From Bacteroidales bacterium (GTDB taxonomy: Bacteria; Bacteroidota; Bacteroidia; Bacteroidales; UBA932), in the NCBI GenBank assembly GCA_017428725.1, contig JAFRQH010000034.1, forward strand, positions 23,932 through 87,931: 64,000 nucleotides of DNA. Direction: 5' to 3'. Below, in pieces: positions 31,283 through 39,485 of the stretch. The notes beneath the pieces were generated by a model. The model had not been told where the DNA came from. It searched no databases and saw only the letters and a list, made by a program, of their open reading frames with translations. Made by a program: the position numbers and the translations under genes. Position 1 is the stretch's first letter. Every line of letters begins with the position of its first letter.

Positions 31283-31408
31283 ATGGAACGGAAACCCAAG
31301 GAATTCTACGAATCACCTTTGACGACCGTCGTCGAGGTGGAGCAGGAGGGCCTGGTGTGCGCCAGCCCTAAGTTCAAAAAACCATTTAGCGACGAGGAGG
31401 ACTGGTAG
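31283..31408 (+). CDS. 41-residue peptide paired with a surface lipoprotein
   Basis: A small ORF whose product begins MERKPKEFYESPLTTVVEVE and continues QEGLVCASPKFKKPFSDEEDW, 41 residues. The pattern (KxFYxSP, VEVEQEG, cysteine-A-S, then acidic EEDW end) is that of the short peptides which precede fimbrial or surface-lipoprotein genes in many Bacteroidales. It is two bases before the lipoprotein ATG, under its own promoter, and is the counterpart of the ORF at 26208-26333. It lacks a signal peptide. I infer a partner or leader role; no biochemical function is known to me. Confidence 0.65.
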   Translation: MERKPKEFYESPLTTVVEVEQEGLVCASPKFKKPFSDEEDW

Positions 31409-31410
31409 CC

Positions 31411-32649
31411 ATGAAGAAGTTGTATCTCATTCTTTGCGCGGTACTTGCGCTGGCGGCCTGCGGAAAGCTCTCTTCCGGGGACGACATTTCCCAAGAGACG
31501 GTTTCCGTTCAGGACCTGGTTTTCGACTTTTCCGTGAATTATCCCGGCCAGACGAAGGCCGTGAAAGGCGGCTGGGAGACCGGGGACAAAGTGTTCGTCT
31601 TCTTTGAGGGCGTAACGACCGGATACGTGACGATGAGCTACGGTGCGTCCGGCTGGGGCACGCCTGTGTTCAACGGGACGGCCGATGTGTCTGCCCTGAC
31701 GGAGATGGGCAAGACCCTGACCGCAGTATTCCTGCCGTTCGGGAGCAGTGCGACCGCCACCTTTGAGGGTGAATGGAAGTTCAGTACGACCTACTACAGC
31801 TATTATATGCGAGCCGAGAGAGTACCCTATACGGTGAATACCACCGACGGCATCACCACGCTCTCGGCCGAGATGGATATGGTCAATCCCGAAGGATACG
31901 TGCAGTTCTTCATCAATGAATCCAGAGGCATGGATGGCGAATATGCGCTGGGCTGCGATGCCGTGATCCCCGTGGGCGTCGCCTCCATTACCGCAGACGG
32001 CACTGTTTCGGAGACCTCGGACAAGACCGCTGCCGATGACTTGCCCAGCTACAGTTATGACGGTGGCTCCCTCTTCAGCGGCAAACTGGTCGAGGGATAC
32101 AACTACAAGCACGATGACGACTTCTACTATTACTTTGCCTTGATCAATACGGTGGATAATAGCCGGGCCGATTTGTTTGTGAGGCGTGAGCAAGAACTTG
32201 CCAGCCACGCTGCGGTGAGACTTCCTAATCCAGGCAGTGGTAAGTGGGTGCCTGTTGGCGCAGGTATCACGGTCGATTTGGGCTCCGGCCGCGGCACTTG
32301 GCATACTTGCAACTTTGGTGCTTCTGCCCCGGAAGAACTTGGAACGATGTGCAACTGGGACGATGCCTACGCTGCTGGTTTACCTTCGAAGTCTGTTCTC
32401 GACTCAGAGTCGCTGGTATTGATATGCATTGCGATTCACGGCCAGGAAGGTTTGGTCATAAAAGATTCAGACATAAACGGATTCATATTCCTTCCCAAGA
32501 ATATAGGGCAGGAAGGCCAGTATTGGACTTCGACAGAGGATGACGCCTCCTTTGCCTATATTTATGTCTTCGATGGCGATTATAGTCTCAATGCGGATAA
32601 CTTTGCCCACAAGGATGAAATACTCGCCGTACGTCCCATTCAGGATTAA
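31411..32649 (+). CDS. Surface lipoprotein, fimbrillin/BACON-like N-terminus
   Basis: A 412-residue lipoprotein (MKKLYLILCAVLALAAC, lipidated cysteine 17). Its first 250 residues parallel the lipoprotein at 24720-26189: KAVKGGWETGDKVFVFFEGV, LTAVFLPFGSSATATFEGEW, FSTTYYSYYM, and IPVGVASITADG align closely. The C-terminal part differs: it keeps the start and end of the FISUMP-like domain (WHTCNFGASAPEEL, GYW-type QYWTSTEDDASFAYIY and the final AVRPIQD) but lacks the middle RIPT block, so it looks shortened. Probably displayed on the cell surface. It is translated directly after the 41-residue peptide. Confidence 0.75.
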   Translation: MKKLYLILCAVLALAACGKLSSGDDISQETVSVQDLVFDFSVNYPGQTKAVKGGWETGDKVFVFFEGVTTGYVTMSYGASGWGTPVFNGTADVSALTEMGKTLTAVFLPFGSSATATFEGEWKFSTTYYSYYMRAERVPYTVNTTDGITTLSAEMDMVNPEGYVQFFINESRGMDGEYALGCDAVIPVGVASITADGTVSETSDKTAADDLPSYSYDGGSLFSGKLVEGYNYKHDDDFYYYFALINTVDNSRADLFVRREQELASHAAVRLPNPGSGKWVPVGAGITVDLGSGRGTWHTCNFGASAPEELGTMCNWDDAYAAGLPSKSVLDSESLVLICIAIHGQEGLVIKDSDINGFIFLPKNIGQEGQYWTSTEDDASFAYIYVFDGDYSLNADNFAHKDEILAVRPIQD

Positions 32650-32666
32650 AAAAGCTGGTCACCAGC
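32647..32666 (-). terminator. Short hairpin with T-tract after the small secreted protein
   Basis: On the minus strand GCTGG-TGA-CCAGC (32654-32666) is followed by six T residues (32648-32653). The stem is only five bases but GC-rich; the TGA in the loop is the stop codon of the gene at 32659-33039. Confidence 0.4.
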
Positions 32667-33039
32667 GGTCTGAGACGCGGGTGACGCGGGTGAGCGCCAG
32701 GTCGAGGCAGAACACCTTGTCATAGAGTTCCAGGGCGCCGTCCGGGGTCTGCGCCTTGAAGCGGTGGTGCGTCATCCAGCCGTCGTGCTTCAGTTCGTCC
32801 GGGGATAAAGGCGGGGTTAGGAGCACTTCCTCCCCGGATGCCTCCGGCGCGCTCGGGAGGTAATTCGGGTTGCTGTACGTCTCGGAGATCTCGTCGAACG
32901 ACACGGGCTCGTAGCCGGGGAATTCGTCCGGCCGGTCCAGGCAATACTGGATGATCGTTTCCTCCGCCTTCTGCTGCTTGCAGGTGGAGACGGCCCCCAA
33001 GCTCAGGATGACCGCAAGTAGTAGGAGTATTCTTTTCAT
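32659..33039 (-). CDS. Small secreted protein, possibly a lipoprotein
   Basis: A 126-residue protein with an N-terminal signal (MKRILLLLAVILSLGAVSTC). The cysteine at residue 20 could be lipidated, though the lipobox VSTC has an unusual T at -1. The mature part (KQQKAEETIIQYCLDRPDEF...) is mixed charged with a proline/acidic middle and ends GALELYDKVFCLDLALTRV. Three cysteines remain, but I see no motif and do not recognise the family. It converges with the surface lipoprotein and diverges from the K+ channel gene. Confidence 0.65.
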   Translation of the reverse strand: MKRILLLLAVILSLGAVSTCKQQKAEETIIQYCLDRPDEFPGYEPVSFDEISETYSNPNYLPSAPEASGEEVLLTPPLSPDELKHDGWMTHHRFKAQTPDGALELYDKVFCLDLALTRVTRVSDRW

Positions 33040-33118
33040 CGTAGTTCTTCTCGTCAGGAGGTGTATATGCTGTTTCGGATGGCTGTCTGCAAATATAAAA
33101 ATATTTCATCTTTTTCTG

Positions 33119-33126
33119 TATCTTTA
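33119..33126 (+). promoter_or_regulatory. -7-like box TATCTTTA before the K+ channel
   Basis: TATCTTTA is one base off TAnnTTTG and lies 26 bases before the channel ATG. A similar box (TATCTTTA, 35816-35823) precedes the DUF1295 gene. No clear -33 element is seen. Confidence 0.35.
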
Positions 33127-33151
33127 CGATGGCAGTCAAAAACTCACGGTT

Positions 33152-33895
33152 ATGACACGAAAAAGATTATTTGAAATCGTCGAAAGGGGCGGACAGTCGG
33201 ACAAGGTAAGCCTCGCCTACGACATCTTGATGTTCATCGCGATCACGGTCAGCATCTTCCCGTTGATGTTCGTCGAAGAGTATCCGGTCTTCAAGTGGTT
33301 CGAGATGGTCACGGTCGCCATCTTCATCCTCGACTATCTCTTCCGGTGGAGCACGGCGGATTACAAGCTCGGCAAGGGCGCCTTGTCGTTCCTGTTGTAC
33401 CCGCTCACGCCGATGGCGATCATCGACCTGCTGTCCATCCTGCCTGGGTTGAGCCTGATCTCGCGCGGGTTCAAGATCCTGAGAATAACAAGATTGTTCA
33501 AAGTCCTGAGACTGTTCAAATTCCTGCGGTATTCCGACAAGATGGAGATCCTCTGGAACGTGATCAAGCGGGAGAAGGGAGTCCTGCTGACGGTGTTGGG
33601 TTTCGCCATCTTCTATGTGTTCCTCACGGCCCTGATCATGTTCAATGCGGAGCCGCATTTCAATCCGGAGACCGGGGCGGCAACCTTCCAGGATTTCTTC
33701 GATGCGCTGTATTGGGCGACGGTCACGCTGACGACCGTCGGTTACGGCGACCTCTGTCCCGTGACGGACATCGGCCGTTGCGTGAGCATGCTCTCCTCCC
33801 TGTTCGGCGTGGCGGTGATCGCCCTGCCGTCCGGCGTCATCACCGCCAGCTACCTGGAAGAGCTGCGGTCGCGGAAGAGAAATAAAAAAGAATAA
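33152..33895 (+). CDS. Voltage-gated-type potassium channel
   Basis: A 247-residue six-helix cation channel of the Kv/KvAP type. The S4 segment is rich in regularly spaced arginine and lysine (RGFKILRITRLFKVLRLFKFLR region, about residues 108-130), the pore loop carries the selectivity filter TTVGYGD near residue 195, and helix S6 follows (CVSMLSSLFGVAVIALPSG). The start ATG (33152) gives MTRKRLFEIVERG; an earlier ATG at 33129 is out of frame. There is no cytoplasmic RCK domain. The likely role is K+ flux across the inner membrane. It is followed 12 bases later by the GH43 gene, with no visible functional link. Confidence 0.85.
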   Translation: MTRKRLFEIVERGGQSDKVSLAYDILMFIAITVSIFPLMFVEEYPVFKWFEMVTVAIFILDYLFRWSTADYKLGKGALSFLLYPLTPMAIIDLLSILPGLSLISRGFKILRITRLFKVLRLFKFLRYSDKMEILWNVIKREKGVLLTVLGFAIFYVFLTALIMFNAEPHFNPETGAATFQDFFDALYWATVTLTTVGYGDLCPVTDIGRCVSMLSSLFGVAVIALPSGVITASYLEELRSRKRNKKE

Positions 33896-33907
33896 CGGGA
33901 CCGTGCC

Positions 33908-35788
33908 ATGCTGAACAAGTTTCTACAAATGGCGGTCCTGGCGCTGAGCCTGCAGGTGACGGCCCCTTTCGCCGGCTACCTTTTCGCCTACTTCGAAGGC
34001 CGGGGGCCGAAAGAGAGCCAGGAACAGCTGCGTTTCGCCGTGAGCGAGGATGCCGTGAACTGGTATGCCCTGAACGACAACCAGCCAGTCATCGCCAGCG
34101 ACAGCATCAGCGTGAGCGGCGGCATCCGCGACCCGCACATCCTGCGGGGCGCGGACGGCGCATTCTATATCGTCGCCACCGACATGCTGGTGGCGCGCAA
34201 CGGCTGGAAGGATAATCCCGGCATCGTGCTCCTCCGCTCCGACGACCTGCTGAACTGGACACACTCCACGATCCATCTCTCGAAGGACTGGAGCGAGCAT
34301 TTCAGCGACGCCTATTGGGTGTGGGCTCCCCAGACCATCTACGATCGGAAGGCCGGTAAGTATATGATATACTTCACCTTGCAGCGCAGCGACCGCAAGT
34401 CCCTGATCACGTATTACGCCTATGCCAATGCGGATTTCACGGGCTTCGAGAGCGAGCCGCAGATCCTCTTCCAGGCCCGCTATGGGTCGATCGACAACGA
34501 TATCGTGGAGGGGCCGGATGGACGCTATCATCTCTTCTATAAAGGGAACACCAAGGACGCCGCCGGCAAGGAAGTGAAAAACGGCATCCAGCAGGCCACG
34601 TCCCGGAGGCTCCTGGGGCCATGGAAGGAGGACTTCGTGTACCTGGACGCCTACGCCGACACGCCCACGAGCGTGGAGGGCAGCAGCGTCTTCAAGCGCA
34701 ACGACCGGGATGAATACGTGCTGATGTACGACCTCTACAGCAGCGGCCGCTATGAATACCAGACCTCCCGGGACCTGCGGCATTTCACTGCGGAGCCGCA
34801 GTCGTTCCGCAAGGACTTCTCGCCACGCCACGGCTCGGTCGTCTCCCTGACGGCCGAGGAACTGGACCGCCTGCAGCAGAAGTGGGGCTACGTGCTGACG
34901 CACCGCTTCGAGAGCACGGGCAATCCCATCATCCGCGACAAGCACACGGCGGACCCGGCGGTGCTGGTGGAGCGGGACACGCTCTGGCTGTTCACCGGTC
35001 ACGACCGGTCCGGCAACCAGAGCAATTACGTGATGAGCGACTGGCTGCTCTACAGCACGACGGACCTGCGTCACTGGACGGAACATCCTTCGCCCCTGCA
35101 CATCGAGGATTTCAGCTGGGCCGACAGCAAGCAGGCCTACGCGGGCCACGTGGCGGAGCGGAACGGGAAGTACTACTGGTATGTGTCGACCAACTGGTGC
35201 GGCATCGGGGTCGCCGTGAGCGACAGGATCACGGGCCCCTACAAGGATGCGCTGGGGAAGCCGCTGCTGACGGTCAAGGACTGCCGGGCGTCCACCCACA
35301 GCTGGGCCTGCATCGATCCGGCCATCCTGATCGACGACGACGGCACGCCCTATATCATCTGGGGCAACAAGGAATGCTACTACGCCAAGCTGAAGGACTC
35401 GATGACGGAAATCGACGGGGAGATCCACCAGATTGAACTGCCCGGTTTCACGGAGGCGCCCTGGCTGCATAAATACAACGGCAAGTACTACCTGACCTAT
35501 GCCGCTGGCTGGCCGGAGAAGATCGCCTATGCGGTCAGCGACCACATAGGCGGCCCGTACCGGCCGATGGGCGTCATCAGCGAGATCGCCGGCAACTCGA
35601 ACACCACGCATCCGGCCATCGTCCGGTTCCGGGACCGTTGGTTCTTCTTCTCGCACAACGGCGCCCTCCCGGACGGGACGAGCTACAGCCGTTCGGTCAT
35701 CGTGGAACCGTTGCACTACGGCCCGGACGGCCGCATCCTGAGCATTCCGCCCACGGCAGAGGGGGCAGCCGGCACATTCGTGAGGTAG
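33908..35788 (+). CDS. Tandem GH43 glycoside hydrolase, secreted
   Basis: A 626-residue protein with a hydrophobic start (MLNKFLQMAVLALSLQVTAPF) that serves as a signal peptide, followed by two five-bladed beta-propellers. The first (about 45-310) starts GGIRDPHILRG and has WAPQTIYD and SVEGSSVF. The second (about 330-615) has the general base in HTADPAVLVERD, the pKa modulator in CIDPAILIDDDG and the acid in GFTEAPWLHKYNGKYYLTY, as in active GH43 arabinofuranosidases and xylosidases. In the first propeller the middle acidic position (WAPQ in place of WAPD) is changed, so it may be a binding module or inactive. Its place in the carbohydrate region suggests action on arabinoxylan or arabinan side chains. 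Confidence 0.85.
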   Translation: MLNKFLQMAVLALSLQVTAPFAGYLFAYFEGRGPKESQEQLRFAVSEDAVNWYALNDNQPVIASDSISVSGGIRDPHILRGADGAFYIVATDMLVARNGWKDNPGIVLLRSDDLLNWTHSTIHLSKDWSEHFSDAYWVWAPQTIYDRKAGKYMIYFTLQRSDRKSLITYYAYANADFTGFESEPQILFQARYGSIDNDIVEGPDGRYHLFYKGNTKDAAGKEVKNGIQQATSRRLLGPWKEDFVYLDAYADTPTSVEGSSVFKRNDRDEYVLMYDLYSSGRYEYQTSRDLRHFTAEPQSFRKDFSPRHGSVVSLTAEELDRLQQKWGYVLTHRFESTGNPIIRDKHTADPAVLVERDTLWLFTGHDRSGNQSNYVMSDWLLYSTTDLRHWTEHPSPLHIEDFSWADSKQAYAGHVAERNGKYYWYVSTNWCGIGVAVSDRITGPYKDALGKPLLTVKDCRASTHSWACIDPAILIDDDGTPYIIWGNKECYYAKLKDSMTEIDGEIHQIELPGFTEAPWLHKYNGKYYLTYAAGWPEKIAYAVSDHIGGPYRPMGVISEIAGNSNTTHPAIVRFRDRWFFFSHNGALPDGTSYSRSVIVEPLHYGPDGRILSIPPTAEGAAGTFVR

Positions 35789-35847
35789 TTATTCCGAAGC
35801 GTAGGAAAAACCTTGTATCTTTACAGCCCGAACCAAAACCGTTACAG

Positions 35848-36783
35848 ATGAAACTAGGACCTGTCGCCGCCCTGCTCGGGCTTTCACTCATCGCCTGCCC
35901 GCTCCTCTACATTTTCGTCGGTCCCGCACTGGATGCGGAGCAGCTCGCCACGCTGCGCATCCTGCTGACCATCACCGGATGCAGCGCCCTCTACTGCTTC
36001 GTCGTCGGTGAACTGACCGGCAACAATAGCCAGATGGACAAGCTCTGGAGCATCCTGCCCGTCGTCTACACCTGGATCATCGCGGTCCGGGGCGGGATGG
36101 CGCCGCGGCTCGTGGTGATGGCCGCGCTCGCCACCCTGTGGGGCGCGCGGCTCACCTTCAACTTCGCCCGCAAAGGCGCCTACAAGCTCCGTTTCTGGGA
36201 GGGGGAGGAGGACTACCGCTGGGCGGTGCTCCGGGCCAAGAAGGAGTTCCAGCCCCGCTGGAAGTGGATGCTCTTCGACCTGTTCTTCATCAGCATCTAC
36301 CAGAACGTCCTCGTCCTGATGATCACCTTCCCGGCGCTCGTCAACATGGGCTCGGCCGCTCCCGTCAACTGGGTTGACTGCCTCGCGGCCGTCCTCACGG
36401 CCGGGTTCGTGCTCTACGAGACCATCGCGGACGAGCAGCAGTGGCGCTTCCAGTCCCGCAAGTGGGCGATGCTCCGCGAGGGACGCACCTTGGAGAGCCT
36501 TCCCGCCCCGTACAACAAGGGATTCAACACGACCGGCCTCTGGCGCCTCAGCCGCCACCCCAACTACTTTGCGGAGCAGGGGACCTGGATCGCCTTCTAC
36601 CTCTTCTCCGTGGCGGCCGGCATCGGCATCGTCAACTGGAGCATTGCCGGCGCCCTGCTGCTGGTCGTCCTGTTCCTGGGCAGTTCCGCCTTCGCCGAGG
36701 AGATCAGCAGCGGCAAATACCCCGGATACAAGCAGTATCAGCAGACCGTCTCCCAGTTCCTGCCCCTCAAGCCCCGGTCTTAG
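35848..36783 (+). CDS. DUF1295-family membrane protein (steroid 5-alpha-reductase-like fold)
   Basis: A 311-residue membrane protein with about seven hydrophobic segments. The C-terminal block NTTGLWRLSRHPNYFAEQGTWIAFYLFS is the DUF1295 / isoprenylcysteine-methyltransferase signature, with the conserved RHPNYF motif, and it ends in KYPGYKQYQQTVSQFLPL. The family includes reductases and methyltransferases acting on lipids or prenyl groups; no substrate is evident. It begins 59 bases after the GH43 stop with a TATCTTTA box in between, so it probably has its own promoter. It converges with the GH26 gene. Confidence 0.85.
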   Translation: MKLGPVAALLGLSLIACPLLYIFVGPALDAEQLATLRILLTITGCSALYCFVVGELTGNNSQMDKLWSILPVVYTWIIAVRGGMAPRLVVMAALATLWGARLTFNFARKGAYKLRFWEGEEDYRWAVLRAKKEFQPRWKWMLFDLFFISIYQNVLVLMITFPALVNMGSAAPVNWVDCLAAVLTAGFVLYETIADEQQWRFQSRKWAMLREGRTLESLPAPYNKGFNTTGLWRLSRHPNYFAEQGTWIAFYLFSVAAGIGIVNWSIAGALLLVVLFLGSSAFAEEISSGKYPGYKQYQQTVSQFLPLKPRS

Positions 36784-36806
36784 CCGGAACCGTTGCGGCT
36801 GGTTCT

Positions 36807-37910
36807 TTACCGGATGGCCTTGATGTCTTCGTAGAAGAGGTAGTGCTTGTCCGCCTTCATCGCCTTGAGCAGTTCGTCGGGTTTGGGCTGGAAGCCGCCG
36901 GGGCGGGGGTGACGCGGCATGGCGTTGCGCCAGGTCAGGACATAGGAGCACTTGTAGTCCGACAGGATGCGCTGCAGGTCGAGGCTGAGCGGGCCGCACT
37001 CGCTGAGGGCGAATAGCTTGCCCTTCTCGTCGGCGGTCCTGGAGACGAAGTCCAGGGCCGTGCGGATGTTGCGGTTGAACTCCTCGCCCTGGCCATACCA
37101 GTCGATGGAGAGCATGTCGCAATACGCGTCACCGGGATAGCCGCGCAGGTATTCCTCCTTGGAGTAGACCTTGTCCGTGTTGTACATAAACAGGATGTTG
37201 TGCAGACCCTTGGCGCGCAGGTAATCGACCGTGTAGCGGAACAGGGCGGCATACTCCTCGTCGTAGCAGCGCCCGCGGCCCCACCAGAAGAAACTTCCGG
37301 AGTGCTCGTGGTACGGGCGGAACAGGAACGGGATGAGCCTGCCGTCGTCGTCACGCCAGCTCAGGAAGAAGCGCGCGAGGCGGTCGAGCCAGGAGTTGAA
37401 CATCGCGTTGTTCGTCCCGCCGGGCAGGACGCTGCGTACGGCGTTCAGGCCGTCGGCCGACAGCATATCGACCTCCCAGGCGGAACCTGCGCCGTTGGGC
37501 TCCTTGATGCCCGGCCACTGCGAGGTGATCGGGTTCACGAGGTGCCAGCTGACCGTCAGGATGCCGTCGCGGTCGTGGAACCACTTAGCCATCTTGCGGA
37601 TCTGGTTGAAGGAGATCGAATCGAGGCTGCGGGCGCCGCCGAGCTCCAGCTCGCCCAGCTCACAGCCGGCGATGGCCGGATAGTCTCCGGTGTTGGACTT
37701 GGTGTCGGAATTGCCTTCGACCTCCCACCAGGTGTAGCCGGTGAGCAGGTCGTCTTGGTGGCCGTACATGATCCCTTTGTCGCGGATCTTAGCGAGCCGT
37801 GCAAGCAGTTGCCGCGCTTCCGGAGTGGCCTCCGGGTCTGCGCACTTGTAAGTCTGAGCCGACACCGTCAGTGCGGCCCCGAGGGCAAGAATGGTCAGTA
37901 TCGTCTTCAT
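36807..37910 (-). CDS. GH26 endo-beta-mannanase, secreted
   Basis: A 367-residue glycoside hydrolase family 26 enzyme with signal peptide (MKTILTILALGAALTVSAQ). The TIM barrel covers nearly all of the protein: an opening KGIMYGHQDD, the acid/base E202 in RPYHEHSGSFFWWG and the nucleophile E304 in ALSECG. All three match the mannanase group that cuts beta-1,4-mannan and glucomannan. It ends 25 bases from the convergent DUF1295 gene and follows 11 bases after the STN-like/esterase gene, so the two are probably one transcript: depolymerise mannan while removing acetyl groups. Confidence 0.92.
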   Translation of the reverse strand: MKTILTILALGAALTVSAQTYKCADPEATPEARQLLARLAKIRDKGIMYGHQDDLLTGYTWWEVEGNSDTKSNTGDYPAIAGCELGELELGGARSLDSISFNQIRKMAKWFHDRDGILTVSWHLVNPITSQWPGIKEPNGAGSAWEVDMLSADGLNAVRSVLPGGTNNAMFNSWLDRLARFFLSWRDDDGRLIPFLFRPYHEHSGSFFWWGRGRCYDEEYAALFRYTVDYLRAKGLHNILFMYNTDKVYSKEEYLRGYPGDAYCDMLSIDWYGQGEEFNRNIRTALDFVSRTADEKGKLFALSECGPLSLDLQRILSDYKCSYVLTWRNAMPRHPRPGGFQPKPDELLKAMKADKHYLFYEDIKAIR

Positions 37911-37921
37911 GGGATTCTTGT

Positions 37922-39355
37922 TTAACGTGCGTCCTTGACCCAGTGCATTACGGCCACGGCACCGTCGATGTCCTCGATGATGTCGGCGGGCTTGGCGACG
38001 CCCTTGGCCGCCCAGATGTTCATCCCGGCGAGCGGCTCCACGACGGTGCCGCCCTCGTTGAAGCGGCCGTCAGGGCCGATCAGGCCGGTGGTGTCCAGCC
38101 CCCACTGGCGGGCGAGGAAGGAGTAAGCCGCCTGGCGCTTGTCGAAGTCGTAATTGTGCTGGCCCAGCGGGAAATGGACGCTCTCGAGCCGGTCCTTGGC
38201 GCCGTAGAAGCCGTAGATCCGCTGGACATAGGGGACCTCGATCTCGGGGTTCAGCGCAGTCCAGTCGCCGCCGTCGGAGACCAGCAGCATCGGGCGCGGG
38301 GCACACATCGCCGCGATCTCGGGGAGGGTGGTGCCGCCGCCGCTCAGGGGCAGCAGGGTGCCGCTCTCGCACTCGCAGCCGCCGGCGAAGTAGGAGGACA
38401 TCATCACAACGGGCATGGAGAGGGTGATGCGGTCGTCGATGGCGGTGACGAACATGCTCTGGCTGCCGCCGCCCGAGCATCCGGTGATGCCCACGCGGCC
38501 GGGGTCGACTTCCTTGAACTTCAAGGCGTAGTCCAGCAGCCGCTCGGCGCAGAGGATGTTGTAGGGCTGGGCGAGCCCGGTGTGGTGGTAGGCGGGGTCG
38601 AACTGCGGGCTGGGACCATTGCAGAACATGCTGAAAGACACGGCGATGCACCCCATGCTGGCCTGCATGGCGCAGCGGCGCTGCACCACCTCGGAGCCGT
38701 GGCCGGCGTCGCTGTGGCCGTGGGGGTTGATCACCAGCGGGTGCGCGCCCCGGGCGGTCTTCGCGGGCCAGTAGATGGCCCCGAAGGCATAAAGCCCGGG
38801 GAGGATCTCGAGGGCGAGGTCCTGCACGGCGTACCGGCCGTGGTTGCGCTTCCTGGACAGGAAGACCTTTCCGTCGAACTGCGCCGGCACCTTGTCCAGA
38901 CCCACGCTGTGGCGGATGTCGGCCTGCAGGACGGCCTTGCGCGCCTCCCAGGCCGCCTGGCCGTCGTACTTGGCGGACAGGTAGTCCAGCAGGGCCCGCC
39001 CCTCGTCAGGGTTGCGGCGGGAGTGCCGGAAGCGTGAGACGCTGTAGTAGGGGCTGCCGTTGCCGTTGTTCCACTCGGCGTTGTAGCCGAAGGGCCAGAG
39101 CAGCGCCTCGAGGGTTTGCTCCAGGTCCCAGGGACGGATGCGGAAGTCGGCGAAGTCGACCATCAGGTCCTCGGGGACGCTGCGGGCGTTGATGCGGACG
39201 CCGAACTGCTCCGCTACGTCGGCGAGCACATCGCGCAGCGGCCGGGCATACGTGTTGACATACTTGGAGAGGTCGGGCTGCGCCGGCTGCTGGGCAGCCG
39301 CGGTCCCGGCCAGAAGCAATGCGGCGAACAGCGTCGCCAGAAGGAGCTTCTTCAT
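37922..39355 (-). CDS. Esterase with N-terminal STN-like domain
   Basis: A 477-residue secreted protein. The ATG at 39355 gives a signal peptide (MKKLLLATLFAALLLAGTAAA). Residues about 33-105 look like an STN-type domain (LADVAEQFGVRINARSVPED, LEQTLEALLWPFGY), normally found at the N-terminus of TonB-dependent receptors and secretins. The rest is an alpha/beta hydrolase of the acetyl-xylan-esterase/peptidase-S9-like group: nucleophile serine in GITGCSGGGSQ, aspartate in LLVSDGGDW and histidine in PLGQHNYDF. It probably removes acetyl groups from a plant glycan. The gene precedes the GH26 mannanase by 11 bases. Confidence 0.8.
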   Translation of the reverse strand: MKKLLLATLFAALLLAGTAAAQQPAQPDLSKYVNTYARPLRDVLADVAEQFGVRINARSVPEDLMVDFADFRIRPWDLEQTLEALLWPFGYNAEWNNGNGSPYYSVSRFRHSRRNPDEGRALLDYLSAKYDGQAAWEARKAVLQADIRHSVGLDKVPAQFDGKVFLSRKRNHGRYAVQDLALEILPGLYAFGAIYWPAKTARGAHPLVINPHGHSDAGHGSEVVQRRCAMQASMGCIAVSFSMFCNGPSPQFDPAYHHTGLAQPYNILCAERLLDYALKFKEVDPGRVGITGCSGGGSQSMFVTAIDDRITLSMPVVMMSSYFAGGCECESGTLLPLSGGGTTLPEIAAMCAPRPMLLVSDGGDWTALNPEIEVPYVQRIYGFYGAKDRLESVHFPLGQHNYDFDKRQAAYSFLARQWGLDTTGLIGPDGRFNEGGTVVEPLAGMNIWAAKGVAKPADIIEDIDGAVAVMHWVKDAR

Positions 39356-39430
39356 ATATCGGTCTCTAAAAGGTTCTCTGCAAGATACGAATTTTCTGCG
39401 AAACTGCCCGTCTTCGGAACCTGATTCCGG

Positions 39431-39461
39431 TTGCGAAAGAATCCGAAAAAAGATATCTTTG
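39431..39461 (+). promoter_or_regulatory. Promoter (TTG-N20-TATCTTTG) for the LamG/propeller gene
   Basis: TTG at 39431-39433, 20 bases and TATCTTTG at 39454-39461 form a consensus Bacteroidota promoter, 24 bases before the ATG. It shows the gene downstream is meant to be expressed even though its frame is broken. Confidence 0.6.
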
Positions 39462-39485
39462 TTCTGTCCGAATATACCACATCTC

